64,000 nt of DNA, taken from Amycolatopsis lexingtonensis (lineage in GTDB: Bacteria; Actinomycetota; Actinomycetes; Mycobacteriales; Pseudonocardiaceae). Below the pieces are notes generated by a model that saw nothing but the letters and a program-made list of their open reading frames with translations, was not told where the DNA came from and ran no database searches. The DNA is taken from NCBI RefSeq assembly GCF_014873755.1, contig NZ_JADBEG010000001.1, positions 6,732,501 through 6,796,500 on the forward strand. Reading direction: 5' to 3'. The position numbers and the translations under genes are program-made. Below are positions 8,907 to 17,163 of this stretch, one piece after another. Positions within the stretch are counted from its first letter, which is position 1. Each line of letters starts with the position of its first letter.

Positions 8907-10087
8907 AGCGTGCCACGCGCGTCGGCGTCTTCGGCCTGCTCGGCTCGGGGAACCTCGGCAACGACGGTTCCCTCGAAGCCGTGCTCGGCTACCTGCGCGC
9001 CGAACACCCGGACGCCGTCCTGACCGGCCTGGTGGGCGGCCCGGACATCGTCCGCGAGCGGTACGGCGTCGACACCACGCCCCTGCACTGGAACCAGGCC
9101 GAGTACGAGACGGCGTCCGGCCTCCGGTCGATCGTCCTCAAGGGACTCGGCAAGCTGGTCGACATCGGCCGCACGGCCGCCTGGGTCCGCGAGCAGGACG
9201 TCGTCATCGTGCCCGGCATGGGCGTCCTCGAAGCGACACTTCCGCTGCGTCCGTGGGGTTTTCCGTATTCGCTCTTCCTCCTTTCCGCCACCGGGCGGCT
9301 CTTCGGCACCAAGGTCGCGCTGGTCAGCGTCGGCGCGAACCACATCAGCGCGCGGGCGACCCGGACGCTCGTCCGCTGGGCCGGCCGCCTGGCCGCCTAC
9401 CGCTCCTACCGGGACGACATCTCCCGTGACGCCATGCGCGCCATGGGTGTCGACACCAGCCGCGACGAGGTCTACCCCGACCTCGCGTTCTCCCTCCCCA
9501 CCCCGGCCGCCGACGGCCCGCCGGGCACCGTCGGGGTCGGCGTGATGGCCTACTACGGCGGCAACGACGACCGCGCCGACAGCGACCGCATCTACCGCCA
9601 CTACGTGGACACGATGAACCGTTTCGTCGCCGGGCTCGTTGACCAGGGCAGACCGGTCCGGTTGTTCATCGGCGACCAGATCGACCGGCAGGTCGTCGAC
9701 GAGATCCTCGAAAAGACCGCTTCGCCGCTGGTCACGGCGGCCTCGGCGGAGACCTTGGACGAGCTGATGCACGAGATGGCGGCGGTGGACAGCGTGGTGG
9801 CCACGCGCTACCACAACGTGCTCTGCGCCCTGAAGGTCGCGAAACCGACCGTCGCGATCGGGTACGCGCCGAAGAACGACGTGCTCATGGCGGAGATGGG
9901 CCTCGAGGGCTTCACCCAGCGGGCGAAGACCGTCGACTTCGACCGGCTCGTCGAGCAGTTCACCGAACTCGAAAACCGTTCGCCGGAACTGCGCCAGATC
10001 CTGGCGGAACGGAACGAGAACAACGTTCAACGACTCAAGGACCAGTTCGCCGCCCTTTCGGCGGCCCTCTTCGGGGGTGCGAGATGA
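8903..10087 (+). CDS. Polysaccharide pyruvyl transferase family protein
   Basis: The 394-aa protein begins VFGLLGSGNLGNDGSLEAVL, the start signature of the polysaccharide pyruvyl transferase (PS_pyruv_trans) family. It ends with the conserved VATRYHNVLCALKVAKPTVA segment in which RxHN helps bind the donor. Members add pyruvate ketals from phosphoenolpyruvate to sugars of exopolysaccharides or secondary wall polymers. Its GTG overlaps the GT2 stop (GTGA). A pyruvylated residue would add negative charge to the glycan. Confidence 0.8.
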   Translation: MKRATRVGVFGLLGSGNLGNDGSLEAVLGYLRAEHPDAVLTGLVGGPDIVRERYGVDTTPLHWNQAEYETASGLRSIVLKGLGKLVDIGRTAAWVREQDVVIVPGMGVLEATLPLRPWGFPYSLFLLSATGRLFGTKVALVSVGANHISARATRTLVRWAGRLAAYRSYRDDISRDAMRAMGVDTSRDEVYPDLAFSLPTPAADGPPGTVGVGVMAYYGGNDDRADSDRIYRHYVDTMNRFVAGLVDQGRPVRLFIGDQIDRQVVDEILEKTASPLVTAASAETLDELMHEMAAVDSVVATRYHNVLCALKVAKPTVAIGYAPKNDVLMAEMGLEGFTQRAKTVDFDRLVEQFTELENRSPELRQILAERNENNVQRLKDQFAALSAALFGGAR

Positions 10088-10632
10088 AGGCCATTCCGGT
10101 GCCCGAGATCGAGGGCGTGTACCTGTTCGAGCCGACTCCGCACGCCGACGAGCGCGGCTTCTTCAGCCGGACGTTCGACCGCGAAGTCGTCGCGTCCGTG
10201 GGAATCGACCCGGACGGCTTCGCCCAGGACAGTCTTTCCCGCTCCCGCAAGGGAGTCGTCCGCGGGATGCACCTGCGCGGCGGGGCCGGCGAGGCGAAGC
10301 TGGTGCGGTGTTCGTCAGGCGCGATCTTCGACGTCGTGGTGGATCTCCGACCGGATTCGCCCACGTTCCGCAATGTCAAAACGTTCGAACTTTCCGGTGA
10401 GACGCAGGTTTCCGTGTACATCCCGGCAGGGTGCGCGCACGGATTCCAGTCACTCACCGAAGTCTCGGACGTGTCGTATCGTATCGATCGACCCCACGAC
10501 CCGTCCGAAGACATCACAATTTCGTACAAAGACCCAGAATTGGACATTTCGTGGCCACTGTCGGTCACAATGGTCAGTGACCGGGATGAGCGCGCGCCGT
10601 CTCTCGGAGAGGCGTTGAAACCAACGAGGTGA
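10084..10632 (+). CDS. RmlC-like dTDP-sugar 3,5-epimerase homologue
   Basis: This 182-aa cupin-type protein aligns by eye with dTDP-4-dehydrorhamnose 3,5-epimerase: ERGFFSRTFD near the start, GVVRGMH containing the active-site His, VDLRPDSPTF, and PAGCAHGFQSL. The segment that normally reads TTDYYxPE, holding the catalytic tyrosine, reads RIDRPHDPSED here, so that tyrosine is missing. The protein may act as a mono-epimerase or have another activity. The start overlaps the pyruvyltransferase stop (ATGA). It works on a 4-keto sugar nucleotide if the family role holds. Confidence 0.8.
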   Translation: MKAIPVPEIEGVYLFEPTPHADERGFFSRTFDREVVASVGIDPDGFAQDSLSRSRKGVVRGMHLRGGAGEAKLVRCSSGAIFDVVVDLRPDSPTFRNVKTFELSGETQVSVYIPAGCAHGFQSLTEVSDVSYRIDRPHDPSEDITISYKDPELDISWPLSVTMVSDRDERAPSLGEALKPTR

Positions 10633-10637
10633 CCCCC

Positions 10638-11954
10638 ATGGGAACGAACTTGCCCCGCTCCACGGAGGCGAACGCGCGGCTGCACCGGGTCATCCCGGGA
10701 GGTGCACACACCTACGCCAAGGGCTCGGACCAGTATCCCGAAGGGATGGCTCCGGTCATCTCCCACGGCCGCGGCGGCCACGTCTGGGACGTCGACGGCA
10801 ACGAGTACGTCGAGTACGGCTCCGGCCTGCGGGCGGTCATCCTCGGCCACGCCCACCCGCGGGTCCTCGAAGCGGTCCGCGGCGAGCTCGACAAGGGCAG
10901 CAACTTCATCCGCCCGTCGATCATCGAGGCCGAAGCGGCCGAGCGGTTCCTCGAGAACGTCCCGACCGCCGACATGGTGAAGTTCACCAAGAACGGCTCC
11001 GACGCCACGACCGCCGCCGTCCGGCTGGCCCGCGCCGCCACCGGCCGCAAGCTCGTCGCCAAGTGCGCCGACCACGCCTTCTTCTCCACCGACGACTGGT
11101 TCATCGGCACCACGCCGATGAACGCCGGCATCCCGGACGAGACGACCGAGTCGACGGTGTCCTTCCCGTACGGCGACCTGCAGGCCACGGAGGAGCTGCT
11201 GCAGCGCCACGACGGCGAGATCGCGTGCCTGATCCTGGAGGCGGCCGCGGCGGTGGAGCCGCCGCCGGGGTACCTGCAAGGCCTGCGCGACCTGACCACC
11301 CGGTACGGCGTCGTGCTGATCTTCGACGAGATGATCACCGGCTTCCGCTGGTCCGCCCACGGCGCGCAGGGCCTCTACGGCGTCACGCCCGACCTCTCGA
11401 CGTTCGGCAAGGCCCTCGGCAACGGCTTCGCCGTCTCGGCGCTGGCCGGTAAGCGGGAGCTGATGGAGATCGGCGGCCTGCGCAGCGACCGCGAACGGGT
11501 GTTCCTGCTGTCCACCACCCACGGCGCCGAGACCCACTCCCTCGCCGCCGCGATGGCGGTGATGGACGTCTACCGCGACGAGGACGTCGTCGGCAGGCTC
11601 CACACCCTCGGCGACCGGCTCGCCGCCGGTGTCCGCGAGGTCGCGGCCGGGATGGGCGTCGAGGACCACGTCGTCGTCCGCGGCCGCGCCAGCAACCTCG
11701 TCTTCGGCACGCTCGACGAGCAGGGCAAGCCGTCGCAGCCCTACCGGACGCTGTTCCTGCGCGAGCTGATCTCGGGCGGCGTGCTCGGACCGTCCTTCGT
11801 GGTCAGTGCCGCGCTCACCGAAGCCGACATCGACAAGACGATCGACGTGGTCTCCCAGGCCTGCACGGTGTACCGGAAGGCGCTCGACGCCCAGGACCCG
11901 ACGCCGTGGATGGGCGGGCGCCCGGTGCAGCCCGTGTTCCGCAAGTACGCCTGA
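10638..11954 (+). CDS. Class III aminotransferase (glutamate-1-semialdehyde aminomutase-like)
   Basis: The 438-aa PLP enzyme is related to HemL. Early on it has VIPGGAHTYAKGSDQYPEG, then DVDGNEYVEYGSG, the cofactor Asp in LIFDEMITGFR, and the Schiff-base Lys in FGKALGNGFAVSAL. The HemL signature around the lysine differs from true haem-pathway enzymes, and the operon setting argues for transamination of a keto sugar or its side chain. The ATG at 10638 is preferred over the overlapping GTG at 10629 because gaggtga (10626-10632) is spaced 5 nt from it. It is the last gene of the coupled plus-strand operon. Confidence 0.82.
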   Translation: MGTNLPRSTEANARLHRVIPGGAHTYAKGSDQYPEGMAPVISHGRGGHVWDVDGNEYVEYGSGLRAVILGHAHPRVLEAVRGELDKGSNFIRPSIIEAEAAERFLENVPTADMVKFTKNGSDATTAAVRLARAATGRKLVAKCADHAFFSTDDWFIGTTPMNAGIPDETTESTVSFPYGDLQATEELLQRHDGEIACLILEAAAAVEPPPGYLQGLRDLTTRYGVVLIFDEMITGFRWSAHGAQGLYGVTPDLSTFGKALGNGFAVSALAGKRELMEIGGLRSDRERVFLLSTTHGAETHSLAAAMAVMDVYRDEDVVGRLHTLGDRLAAGVREVAAGMGVEDHVVVRGRASNLVFGTLDEQGKPSQPYRTLFLRELISGGVLGPSFVVSAALTEADIDKTIDVVSQACTVYRKALDAQDPTPWMGGRPVQPVFRKYA

Positions 11955-12053
11955 CCCGCGGCCCCGCGCGGACGGGCCGGATTCACCCCCTGGGTCCGAT
12001 GAGGACACCGGAGGGGGACTGCTTTCCCGGCCGTTCGTGCGTAGCTTCCTGCC

Positions 12054-13535
12054 ATGGGCAGATCTCGTGCGCTTCTCGTCGCCGCTTGCTCGCTCGTGAT
12101 CGCCGCGGCCTGCCCGGCGATCGCGCGGGCCGCCGACGGAGTCGGGCCGGTGTGCGACCACCAGCCCGCGGAGCACGAGGAAGCGCCTTCCGGGGCCGTC
12201 TCCGTCGATCCGGGCGTCGACGGAGACCTCTCCGCCCAGACGGCGGCGCACCCACCCGGCACGACGTTCTGGCTCCGCCCCGGCACCCACACCCTCGGCA
12301 CGGACGAGTTCGGCCAGGTCGCCCCGAAGGACGGCGACGTCTACCTCGGCGCACCGGGCGCGGTCGTCGATGGTCGCGGCGTCAACCGCGCGGCCTTCAC
12401 CCAGCGGGCGCGTGACGTCGAGATCCGCGGGCTCACCGTCCGCGGGTTCGCCGCCCTCCAAGACCAGGGCGTCGTCAACCACGACTCCGGCGACGGCTGG
12501 CTCATCGAGAACACCACCATCGAGGGCAACGCCGGCGCCGGGCTGATGGCCGGGGCGCACCAGGTCGTCCGGCACACCTGCCTGCGCGACAACGGCCAGT
12601 ACGGGCTCAACGCCTACCAGGCCGGCGACGGCATCACCGGGCTCGTGCTGGAGGACAACGAGATCACCGGCAACAACACCGGCGACTGGGAGACCAAGGT
12701 GCCGGGCTGCGGGTGCAGCGGCGGCGCCAAGTTCTGGGCCGTGAACGGGGCCGACGTCCGCGGCAACTGGGTCCACGGCAACCACGGCGCCGGTCTGTGG
12801 GCCGACACGAACAACAACGACTTCCTCGTCGAGGACAACCTGTTCGAGGCGAACGCGGCCGAGGCACTGTTCTACGAGACCAGCTACAACCTCGTGCTGC
12901 GCGGCAACACGTTCCGCGGCAACACCCTGGTGCAGGGCCGCGCGTTCGCCGCCCGCGGCGACAACTTCCCGGTGGCGACGGTGTACCTGTCGGAATCCGG
13001 CGGTGAACCACGCGTGCCGGCGCGGACCTCGGCCATCGACATCAGCGGGAACACCTTCGAGGACAACTGGGCCGGGATCACGGTGTGGGAGAACGCCGAC
13101 CGCTTCTGCAACAGCCCGGCGAACACGTCTTCGGGCTACTGCACCGAGGTCGCGCAGAAGTCTTCGTGCGCCGCGGGCACGATCGAGAAGCCCCCGGCGT
13201 ACGACGACTGCCGCTGGAAGTCGCAGCTGGTCGAAATCCACGGGAACACCTTCCGGTTCGATCCCGGCCGGGTCGGCTGCACGAGCCTGTGCGGGCGGAT
13301 GGCGCTGCTTTCGAACTACGGGACCTTCCCGGATTGGTCCCCCTACAAGGGAACCGTGGTCGAGGAGGCCATCACGTTCCACCAGGGCAACCGGTGGCAC
13401 GCCAACTCCTACACCGGGCCGTGGGCCTTCGTCGTGCATGACACCTCCAGGACGGTCGACGCTGCGGGCTGGCGGGCGGAGCCCTACTCGCAGGACGAAT
13501 GCTCTTCGTTCGGCGGTGGGTCCGCCGGCTGCTGA
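12054..13535 (+). CDS. Secreted right-handed beta-helix protein
   Basis: The 493-aa protein has a Sec signal peptide (about residues 1-26, ending ARA), followed by repeated parallel beta-helix rungs rich in NN/GN turns such as LIENTTIEGNAGAGLMAG and VEDNLFEAN. The fold is shared by pectate lyases, alginate C5-epimerases and CASH-domain proteins. Many cysteines, including GCGCSGG, suggest disulfides outside the cell. It is closely related over its whole length to the lipoprotein at 18412-19938, so the two arose by duplication. It lies 99 bp after the aminotransferase and may have its own promoter. Whether it is an enzyme (lyase or epimerase) or only binds glycan cannot be decided. Confidence 0.82.
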   Translation: MGRSRALLVAACSLVIAAACPAIARAADGVGPVCDHQPAEHEEAPSGAVSVDPGVDGDLSAQTAAHPPGTTFWLRPGTHTLGTDEFGQVAPKDGDVYLGAPGAVVDGRGVNRAAFTQRARDVEIRGLTVRGFAALQDQGVVNHDSGDGWLIENTTIEGNAGAGLMAGAHQVVRHTCLRDNGQYGLNAYQAGDGITGLVLEDNEITGNNTGDWETKVPGCGCSGGAKFWAVNGADVRGNWVHGNHGAGLWADTNNNDFLVEDNLFEANAAEALFYETSYNLVLRGNTFRGNTLVQGRAFAARGDNFPVATVYLSESGGEPRVPARTSAIDISGNTFEDNWAGITVWENADRFCNSPANTSSGYCTEVAQKSSCAAGTIEKPPAYDDCRWKSQLVEIHGNTFRFDPGRVGCTSLCGRMALLSNYGTFPDWSPYKGTVVEEAITFHQGNRWHANSYTGPWAFVVHDTSRTVDAAGWRAEPYSQDECSSFGGGSAGC

Positions 13536-13667
13536 TCACGAGCTTGCCGACCAGGTCCGACAATTTCCACTGACCCCCTGCTCCGATCACCGTGATTTCT
13601 CTTGTGACACAAGGGAAAAGTCGCGAACGGAGAATTTCGGACAGCGATTGCTTCACCCGTTCAAGCG

Positions 13668-14327
13668 ATGGCGGTCGCACGTGTGTTCGGTACCGTCGAA
13701 GACATGGCCCCTTCGACCTCCGCCCACCCGGCCCGCGACCGCGACGCGATCGACGTCGTGGTGCTCGACGCCATGGGCGTGCTCTACTCGTGCGCCGACG
13801 ACGTCGCGGACCTGCTCGTGCCTTACCTCCGCAGCCACGGCTGCGTGCTGGACGGCGCGGACATCGCCCAGCTGTACCGGGAATGCAGCCTCGGCAAGAT
13901 GTCCTCCGCGGACTTCTGGGCGACAGCAGGCGTACCCGGCGCGTCGGACGAGGAGTACTGCCTGAACCACCGTCTCACCGAAGGCGTGGTCGCCCTGCTC
14001 GCCGAGCTCGAACCCACCGGCGTGCGGCTCGCCTGCCTGAGCAACGACGTCAGCGAATGGTCGAAACTGCTGCGCGAACAGTTCGGGCTCGGCGAGTACG
14101 TCACCGACTGGTTCATCAGCGGGGACATCGGCGTGCGCAAGCCCGATCCGGAAGCTTTCGCCACGCTGTGCCGCCGGCTCGACGTGGTGCCCGACCGCGT
14201 GCTGCTCATCGACGACCGCGAAGAAAACGTCACCGCCGCCCGCGACGCCGGATTCCAGGCGCTGCACTTCGGCGCACCTCATTTGTCCACAATGGACCAG
14301 TTGCGAAAGGAACTCAGACCGTGGTGA
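13668..14327 (+). CDS. HAD-superfamily hydrolase
   Basis: The 219-aa protein has HAD motif I as VVLDAMGVLY (nucleophile Asp, with the usual second Asp replaced as in haloacid-dehalogenase/epoxide-hydrolase-like members), motif II Ser/Asn in CLSNDVSEW, motif III Lys in GVRKPDPEAF, and motif IV LLIDDREENV. It is probably a small-molecule phosphatase or dehalogenase-type hydrolase. A downstream ATG at 13704 is an alternative start. Its 3' end overlaps the convergent gene at 14314 by 14 bp. A role in the glycan pathway is possible but not shown. Confidence 0.82.
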   Translation: MAVARVFGTVEDMAPSTSAHPARDRDAIDVVVLDAMGVLYSCADDVADLLVPYLRSHGCVLDGADIAQLYRECSLGKMSSADFWATAGVPGASDEEYCLNHRLTEGVVALLAELEPTGVRLACLSNDVSEWSKLLREQFGLGEYVTDWFISGDIGVRKPDPEAFATLCRRLDVVPDRVLLIDDREENVTAARDAGFQALHFGAPHLSTMDQLRKELRPW

Positions 14328-14928
14328 AGCGCGCGCTCGACTCCCCTCGAAGACGCCCGGCGGGCAACCGCCGATTGCACAACACGAGCAACAGGTCCTG
14401 GGCCGCCCCGGCGAGCGGGGTGCCGGAGCCGTACGACCAGTCGAGGTCGTCGGCGCGCAAGGCGACGCCGTCCAGGTCGGCTCCGAAGTACTTGACCTGC
14501 TTGGGTTTCATCGCCGCGAAGATCACCTCGAGGCGTTCCACCGGAACCCGGCGCTCGAGGCCGAGGGCGGTCGTGACGTCCAGCCCGTGGATCACGTCGT
14601 GGCTCAAGGCGCCTTCCGCCCCGCCGCCCGGCGGCCGCCACGGGTGGTCGGCGTTTTCACGGAGAGACGCGACCAGCGCTTCGCGGGACAGCTCGGCCGC
14701 GTCCCGGCGGCCCACGCGGTCGGCCATGGCGTTGAACCGCCCGCCGGACTTCAGCAGCTCACGCACGAACCGCCCGGTCGAGTACCGGAACGGCATGGTC
14801 ACGTGCGCGACGACCTCGGGCACCCGCCAGCCGGCGCACAAGGTCGGCGCCTCCCAGTCAGCCGGCGAAAGCCCGTCCAGCACGTCGGCCAGCTCCCGCC
14901 GCTCGGCGGCGATCAGGTCTTGGATCAC
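14314..14928 (-). CDS. Maleylpyruvate-isomerase-family mycothiol-dependent protein
   Basis: The 204-aa protein has the MDMPI/DinB four-helix N-terminal domain (LIAAERRELADVLDGLSPADW, then PTLCAGWRVPEVVAHV) and HDVIHGLDVTTALG in the middle, where family His residues bind metal. Such proteins use mycothiol as cofactor or act as thiol transferases. The GTG at 14928 is chosen because an aaggag (14935-14940 on the complement) sits 6 nt upstream; longer frames to the right have arginine-rich non-coding character. It converges on the HAD gene. Confidence 0.75.
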   Translation of the reverse strand: MIQDLIAAERRELADVLDGLSPADWEAPTLCAGWRVPEVVAHVTMPFRYSTGRFVRELLKSGGRFNAMADRVGRRDAAELSREALVASLRENADHPWRPPGGGAEGALSHDVIHGLDVTTALGLERRVPVERLEVIFAAMKPKQVKYFGADLDGVALRADDLDWSYGSGTPLAGAAQDLLLVLCNRRLPAGRLRGESSARFTTV

Positions 14929-15045
14929 GAGGGTCTCCTTCACTAGTCGGACACCCCACCGACGAACGCCCCCCACGCGGACCGACACCACCGGCGAACC
15001 AATCGGCAACGCGGTCCACGAACCCGTTCCCTCCGGCCGGCTGGC

Positions 15046-15248
15046 CGAGCCGATCGGTCACTCGCTGCCGCAGCCGAGGCCAGCCCGCCGACCGACCGGC
15101 AAGCGGATCGGCGACGCCCGGTCACAACCGCGACCAGCCCGCCGAGCTGCCGATCGACCGACCGGCAGCCCGTCCTCGGAACCGATCAGCCACTCGCTCC
15201 CACAGCCGAGGCCAGCCCACCAGCCGACCGGCAAGCGGATCGGCGATG
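15046..15248. repeat. 132-bp-period imperfect direct duplication in a non-coding region
   Basis: The 421-bp space 14929-15349 holds no gene I can support. Within it a block of about 70 bp occurs twice, 132 bp apart. In the first copy ctcgctgccgcagccgagg starts at 15061 and aagcggatcgg at 15101; in the second the matching words start at 15193 and 15233. The copies differ by scattered substitutions and a small offset, which points to an old tandem duplication. Reading frames through it are Arg/Pro-rich artefacts. Confidence 0.6.
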
Positions 15249-15349
15249 CCCACCCGCGACCGCGACCAACTCGTCAAGTCAGCCCGGCCCAGGCCACCGC
15301 CCACGCCGTCCTCGGGCCGATACCGACCCGTCGAGCCGACAGCCCGCCG

Positions 15350-15997
15350 TCAGAGCCGGTCGGCGGCGCGGTCCACCACCCACCCGGTCGCCGGGACCGC
15401 GGCCAGCGCGGCGCAGAACCCCCCGACCGCATCCGTCGGGTAGTGCGCCCCCAAGGCCACCTCGGCCCAGCCCATCGCGATCCCGGCGATCAGCGCCAAG
15501 CCGAGGACCAGCGGCACCGCGATCGCACGCCCGAGACCCAGCCGATCGACCAGGAGCAGGCCGATGACCAGCGCGAGCGCCGTGGCCAAGGCCGTGTGCC
15601 CGCTCGGGTACGACAGGAACTCGCCGTGGATGGTGCGCCCGACGATCGGCTTCAGGACCGTCGTCACCGCCACGGTGACCAGGACGCCCAGCACGGTCAG
15701 CACGGCCGTTCGCGCCCGGCGGGCCAGGAAGCACACGCCCGCGAGCAGGGCGACCAGCACGACCGATCCCACCGGTTCGCCGCCGAAGTCGATGACCAGC
15801 GCGACGTACCGCCACGGTGGCTCGACCCCGTCGAGCGACGGCAAAACGGCGGCGTCGATCCCCGTCAACCCGGAGTCGTGGAAGTGGAGGATGCCGAGCG
15901 CGACGAGTACCGCGGTCGCCAGCGCTCCCGACATCGCGAGCGGGGTGCGCAGCGCGGCCGGCAGGACCGCGGGTGCCGTCCGGACCAGCTGCTTCAC
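15350..15997 (-). CDS. PAP2-family membrane phosphatase
   Basis: The 215-aa protein has about five or six membrane helices and the three PAP2 motifs: KPIVGR, YPSGHTALA and GAHYPTDAVGG. Members dephosphorylate lipid phosphates such as undecaprenyl pyrophosphate at the outer face of the membrane. It is the last gene of the minus-strand polysaccharide operon; its start overlaps the stop of the GT4 gene. It probably recycles the undecaprenyl carrier freed by polymerisation. Confidence 0.85.
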   Translation of the reverse strand: MKQLVRTAPAVLPAALRTPLAMSGALATAVLVALGILHFHDSGLTGIDAAVLPSLDGVEPPWRYVALVIDFGGEPVGSVVLVALLAGVCFLARRARTAVLTVLGVLVTVAVTTVLKPIVGRTIHGEFLSYPSGHTALATALALVIGLLLVDRLGLGRAIAVPLVLGLALIAGIAMGWAEVALGAHYPTDAVGGFCAALAAVPATGWVVDRAADRL

Positions 15998-17163
15998 GCC
16001 TCGATCGCCGCCTTGTACCCGGCGATCAGCCGGTCGAGGCCGACGGCCGGGGTGAAGTCCTTCTCGTACCGGACGCGGGCCGCGTCGCCCATCTCGCGAT
16101 TGCGGTCACCGACGATCTCGCGCAGTCGCTCCGCGAGCGACACCTCGTCGTTCGGCTGGTGCAGGAGGCCGGTGACGCCGTCCTCGACGAGCTCGGGGAA
16201 TGCCCCGTGGGCGGCCGCGACCGTGGGCACGCCCGCCGCCATCGCCTCGACCACCACGAGGCCGAACGCCTCCAGCCACGTCGACGGGGCCACCACCGCC
16301 ACCGCGTCGGCCGTGAGCGCGCGGCACTCGGCCTTGGTGCGGAGACCCACGTACGAGACGTCGGAACGTCCGGCCGCCCAGGCCGTGACCTCGTCCTGCA
16401 TCGGGCCCGTGCCGGCGATGACCAGCGGAACGCCCAGGGCGCCGCCGAGGCGGTCCCAGGCCCGCATCAGCAGGCCGACGCCCTTCTCCTCGGTGATCCG
16501 GCCGAGGAACAGGACGTGCGTCCCGTCGCCGGTGCGGCGGACGCCGGGGTCGGTGACGAAGTTGTGCTTCACCACCATCCGCTCGCCGGGCATCCCGGCC
16601 GACACCAGGAGGTCGCGTTGCGCCGCCGAAATGCAGAAGAACCGCGAAACGCCCGTCCACCACCGGCGGCGGTTCGCGACCATGCTCGCCGCCATCGGGA
16701 GCGTGGCCGCGCTCGAACCGCGGTAGCAGCCGTGCTTCACCGCCGGCAACGGCGAGCCGCCGACGCACTCGGTGCAGATGCGGCCGTCGCGGTGGAGTGT
16801 GCCGGGCGGGCAGACCATCGTGTAGTTGTGCAGCGTCGCGACCGCGGGCACCCCCGCGTCCGCGCAGGCGGCGACCACCGACGGCGACAGCAGCGGGAAC
16901 GTGTTGTGGATGTGCACGACGTCCGGGCGCTTCGCGCGCAGCCGGGCGGAGAGTTCCTTCCGCACCGCCGGGTTCCACGGAACCATCAGCGGCACCGCCG
17001 CCTTGCGGGCCAGCGGCATGGCCGCGATGTCGTCGCTGCGGCGTTCGAAGAGCGACACCTCGTGACCGCCCTCGGCCAGCAGCGAGACTTCGGCGTCGAC
17101 GACGTTGTTCTCGCCGCTCGGCTGCTCGGACCGGTACCGGTTGTGCACCACGAGCACCCTCAC
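15994..17163 (-). CDS. Family 4 glycosyltransferase
   Basis: The 389-aa GT-B protein reads VRVLVVHNRYRSEQPSGENN at the start. It then has DVVHIHNTFPLLSPSV, a Cys pair region with CPPGTLHRDGRICTECVGG, and the donor-site motif EAFGLVVVEAMAAGVPTVAA with its EX7E pattern. The GTG overlaps the stop of the polymerase gene (GTGA at 17160-17163). It should add a sugar from a nucleotide donor to the lipid-linked repeat unit in the cytoplasm. Together with the GT4 at 29456 it gives this operon two transferases. Confidence 0.86.
   Translation of the reverse strand: MRVLVVHNRYRSEQPSGENNVVDAEVSLLAEGGHEVSLFERRSDDIAAMPLARKAAVPLMVPWNPAVRKELSARLRAKRPDVVHIHNTFPLLSPSVVAACADAGVPAVATLHNYTMVCPPGTLHRDGRICTECVGGSPLPAVKHGCYRGSSAATLPMAASMVANRRRWWTGVSRFFCISAAQRDLLVSAGMPGERMVVKHNFVTDPGVRRTGDGTHVLFLGRITEEKGVGLLMRAWDRLGGALGVPLVIAGTGPMQDEVTAWAAGRSDVSYVGLRTKAECRALTADAVAVVAPSTWLEAFGLVVVEAMAAGVPTVAAAHGAFPELVEDGVTGLLHQPNDEVSLAERLREIVGDRNREMGDAARVRYEKDFTPAVGLDRLIAGYKAAIEA

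Noticed and set aside
10638..11954. Assignment as the haem-pathway hemL.
   Set aside because: The lysine-site sequence and the sugar-operon setting differ from true glutamate-1-semialdehyde aminomutase genes, which sit with other haem genes.
13592..16726. A 1044-codon open frame on the plus strand across the mycothiol-dependent enzyme, repeat, PAP2 and GT4 genes.
   Set aside because: It is antisense to four clear genes, rich in Arg, Pro and Ser, with no domain or ribosome site; it is a high-GC shadow frame.
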